Assembly (NCBI GenBank): GCA_029264685.1
Contig: JARHZW010000086.1
Location: 1-37,130, forward strand
Direction of reading: 5' to 3'
Source: Candidatus Limivicinus sp.
GTDB lineage: Bacteria; Bacillota; Clostridia; Oscillospirales; Oscillospiraceae
DNA: 37,130 nt
Shown: positions 35,465 through 37,130 of the stretch, one piece after another
Position numbering within the stretch: position 1 is the first letter of the stretch
How the letters are laid out: each line of letters opens with the position of its first letter
Program-made: the position numbers and the translations under genes
Notes under the pieces: model-generated
Seen by the model: the letters and a program-made list of their open reading frames with translations, nothing else
Told to the model about the DNA's origin: nothing
Database searches by the model: none

Positions 35465-37130
35465 TGCACGGACATGGACACGGCCCTCACGGTATGGCTT
35501 CGGAGGCAAAAGCCAAGGACTTCAAAGGCACAATGGGAAAGCTTATTTCCTATTTAAGCAAATATCTGCCGGCTATAATTCTGGTAATGATTTTTGCCGT
35601 TGCTTCAACTGTTTTTTCTATAATCGGACCTAAAATTTTAGGAAATGCAACAAATGAACTGTTTAACGGTATCATCGCTCAGCTTACAGGAATCGGCGGA
35701 ATAAACTTCGGAGCTGTAGCGCAGATCCTTATATTTTTAGGTATCATTTACCTGCTCTCTTCCCTGCTTTCGTATATTCAGGGCTTTATAATGACCAAAG
35801 TTTCCACAAAGATAAGCTACGGCATGAGACAGGATATAAGCAAAAAAATCAACCGTATGCCTCTTTCTTACTTTGACCGTGTATCCCACGGCGAGGTACT
35901 GAGCCGAATAACCAATGACGTGGACACCGTTACCCAGACGCTGAACCAAAGCATGACCCAGATAGTGACCAGTGTAACCCAGTTCATCGGTGTTCTTGTG
36001 ATGATGTTCACCATAAGCCCTCTTATGACCCTGGTGGCTCTCTGCATACTGCCTCTCAGTGTTTTAATAGTAAGCAAAGTGGTAAAACACAGTCAGCCAT
36101 ACTTTAAAAAACAACAGGCTTATATAGGTCAGGTTAACGGCCATGTGGAGGAAATGTTCGGCGGACACATTGTCGTAACTGCCTTCAACCGTGAAGAGGA
36201 GAGCATAGAGAAATTTAACGAGATAAACGAAAGCCTCTATGATGCCTCATGGAAAAGCCAGTTTTTGTCGGGAATGATGATGCCGCTGATGAATTTCGTA
36301 AGCAATTTAGGTTATGTGGGTATATGTATTCTGGGCGGTTTTCTCTCATTGAGGGGAAGTATAACTGTAGGTGACATTCAGGCATTTATCCAGTATGTGC
36401 GTAACTTTACCCAGCCAATTCAGCAGATTGCAAACATTTCAAATGTGCTTCAACAGACTGCTGCCGCTGCCGAGCGTGTATTTGATTTTCTCGAGGAAGA
36501 GGAAGAAACTCCCGATCCGGAGAATTCCCTGTCTCCTGAGCTTGTAAAGGGTGAAGTGACTTTTGCCCATGTAAAATTCGGCTACAGTCCTGACAAAACC
36601 ATAATCAGCGATTTTTCAGCTGTAATTAAGCCAGGGCAGAGAGTTGCAATAGTTGGGCCTACCGGTGCCGGCAAAACCACGATGGTCAAGCTTCTCATGC
36701 GTTTTTACGATGTGAGCAGCGGTGCAATTTTGCTTGACGGTTATGATCTGAGGCAGTTTGCCAGAAATGACCTGCGGGATATGTTCGGCATGGTTTTACA
36801 GGACACATGGCTCTATAACGACAGCATAATGGAGAACATCCGCTACGGCAGACTCAGCGCCGGTGACGAGGAAGTCATTGAAGCTGCCAAAGCTGCCCAG
36901 CTTGACCACTTTATACGAACTCTTCCCCATGGCTACGATACCGTGCTCAACGAAGAGTCCAGCAATATAAGTCAGGGGCAGAAGCAGCTGCTTACCATTG
37001 CACGCACAATAGTTTCCCAGCCTAAAATACTCATTTTTGACGAGGCCACCTCAAGCGTTGACACCAGAACAGAGCTTTCAATCAAAAAAGCCATGGATAA
37101 GCTTATGGAGGGCCGCACCAGCTTCATCAT
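35464..37130 (+). CDS. ABC transporter ATP-binding/permease (heterodimeric exporter subunit 2), truncated by window end
   Basis: TAATG overlap with the preceding gene; begins MHGHGHGPHGMASEAKAKDFKGTMGKL; Walker A GPTGAGKTT, ISQGQKQLLTIARTI, LIFDEATSSVD; no stop before 37130. Confidence 0.92.
   Translation, partial: MHGHGHGPHGMASEAKAKDFKGTMGKLISYLSKYLPAIILVMIFAVASTVFSIIGPKILGNATNELFNGIIAQLTGIGGINFGAVAQILIFLGIIYLLSSLLSYIQGFIMTKVSTKISYGMRQDISKKINRMPLSYFDRVSHGEVLSRITNDVDTVTQTLNQSMTQIVTSVTQFIGVLVMMFTISPLMTLVALCILPLSVLIVSKVVKHSQPYFKKQQAYIGQVNGHVEEMFGGHIVVTAFNREEESIEKFNEINESLYDASWKSQFLSGMMMPLMNFVSNLGYVGICILGGFLSLRGSITVGDIQAFIQYVRNFTQPIQQIANISNVLQQTAAAAERVFDFLEEEEETPDPENSLSPELVKGEVTFAHVKFGYSPDKTIISDFSAVIKPGQRVAIVGPTGAGKTTMVKLLMRFYDVSSGAILLDGYDLRQFARNDLRDMFGMVLQDTWLYNDSIMENIRYGRLSAGDEEVIEAAKAAQLDHFIRTLPHGYDTVLNEESSNISQGQKQLLTIARTIVSQPKILIFDEATSSVDTRTELSIKKAMDKLMEGRTSFI

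Noticed and set aside
1-37130. CRISPR arrays, prophage, transposases, rRNA, toxin-antitoxin or anti-phage modules
   Set aside because: Looked for regularly spaced repeats and hallmark proteins on both strands; none seen apart from the SINE and the tRNA-Ser element.

Overview
The window is almost entirely a Clostridia-like bacterial chromosome segment (Bacillota; it contains a SpoIIID homologue). The exception is the first ~188 bp, which is a recognisable carnivore tRNA-Lys-type SINE (CAN-SINE, minus strand with A-rich tail). That indicates a host-DNA/assembly chimera or contig-edge artefact. Bacterial content in order: transglutaminase-like exported protein; a complete oligopeptide/dipeptide (Opp/Dpp) ABC operon with a highly structured 5' leader; an MBOAT + SGNH O-acylation pair; a 7alpha-HSDH-like SDR; an eight-gene minus-strand operon (MFS, four-subunit 2-oxoacid:ferredoxin oxidoreductase, SSS symporter, family III CoA-transferase, D-2-hydroxyacid dehydrogenase) divergent from a FadR/GntR regulator with TTGGT-N3-ACCAA operators; a cyclophilin lipoprotein; tRNA-Ser(TGA) with a duplicated tRNA-3'-end/terminator element; PfkB kinase; MATE exporter; a sulfonate/nitrate-type ABC system with Crp/Fnr regulator; SpoIIID; a second complete 2-oxoacid:ferredoxin oxidoreductase operon with a P-loop NTPase gene; pyruvate kinase; and a MarR-controlled heterodimeric ABC exporter (second half-transporter runs off the window). 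The best candidate for an undescribed system is the FadR-linked 2-hydroxyacid/2-oxoacid catabolic island (10608-19303). The tRNA-Ser-associated inverted-repeat element and the opp leader RNA come next. All family calls were made by reading motifs and from memory; no searches were run.
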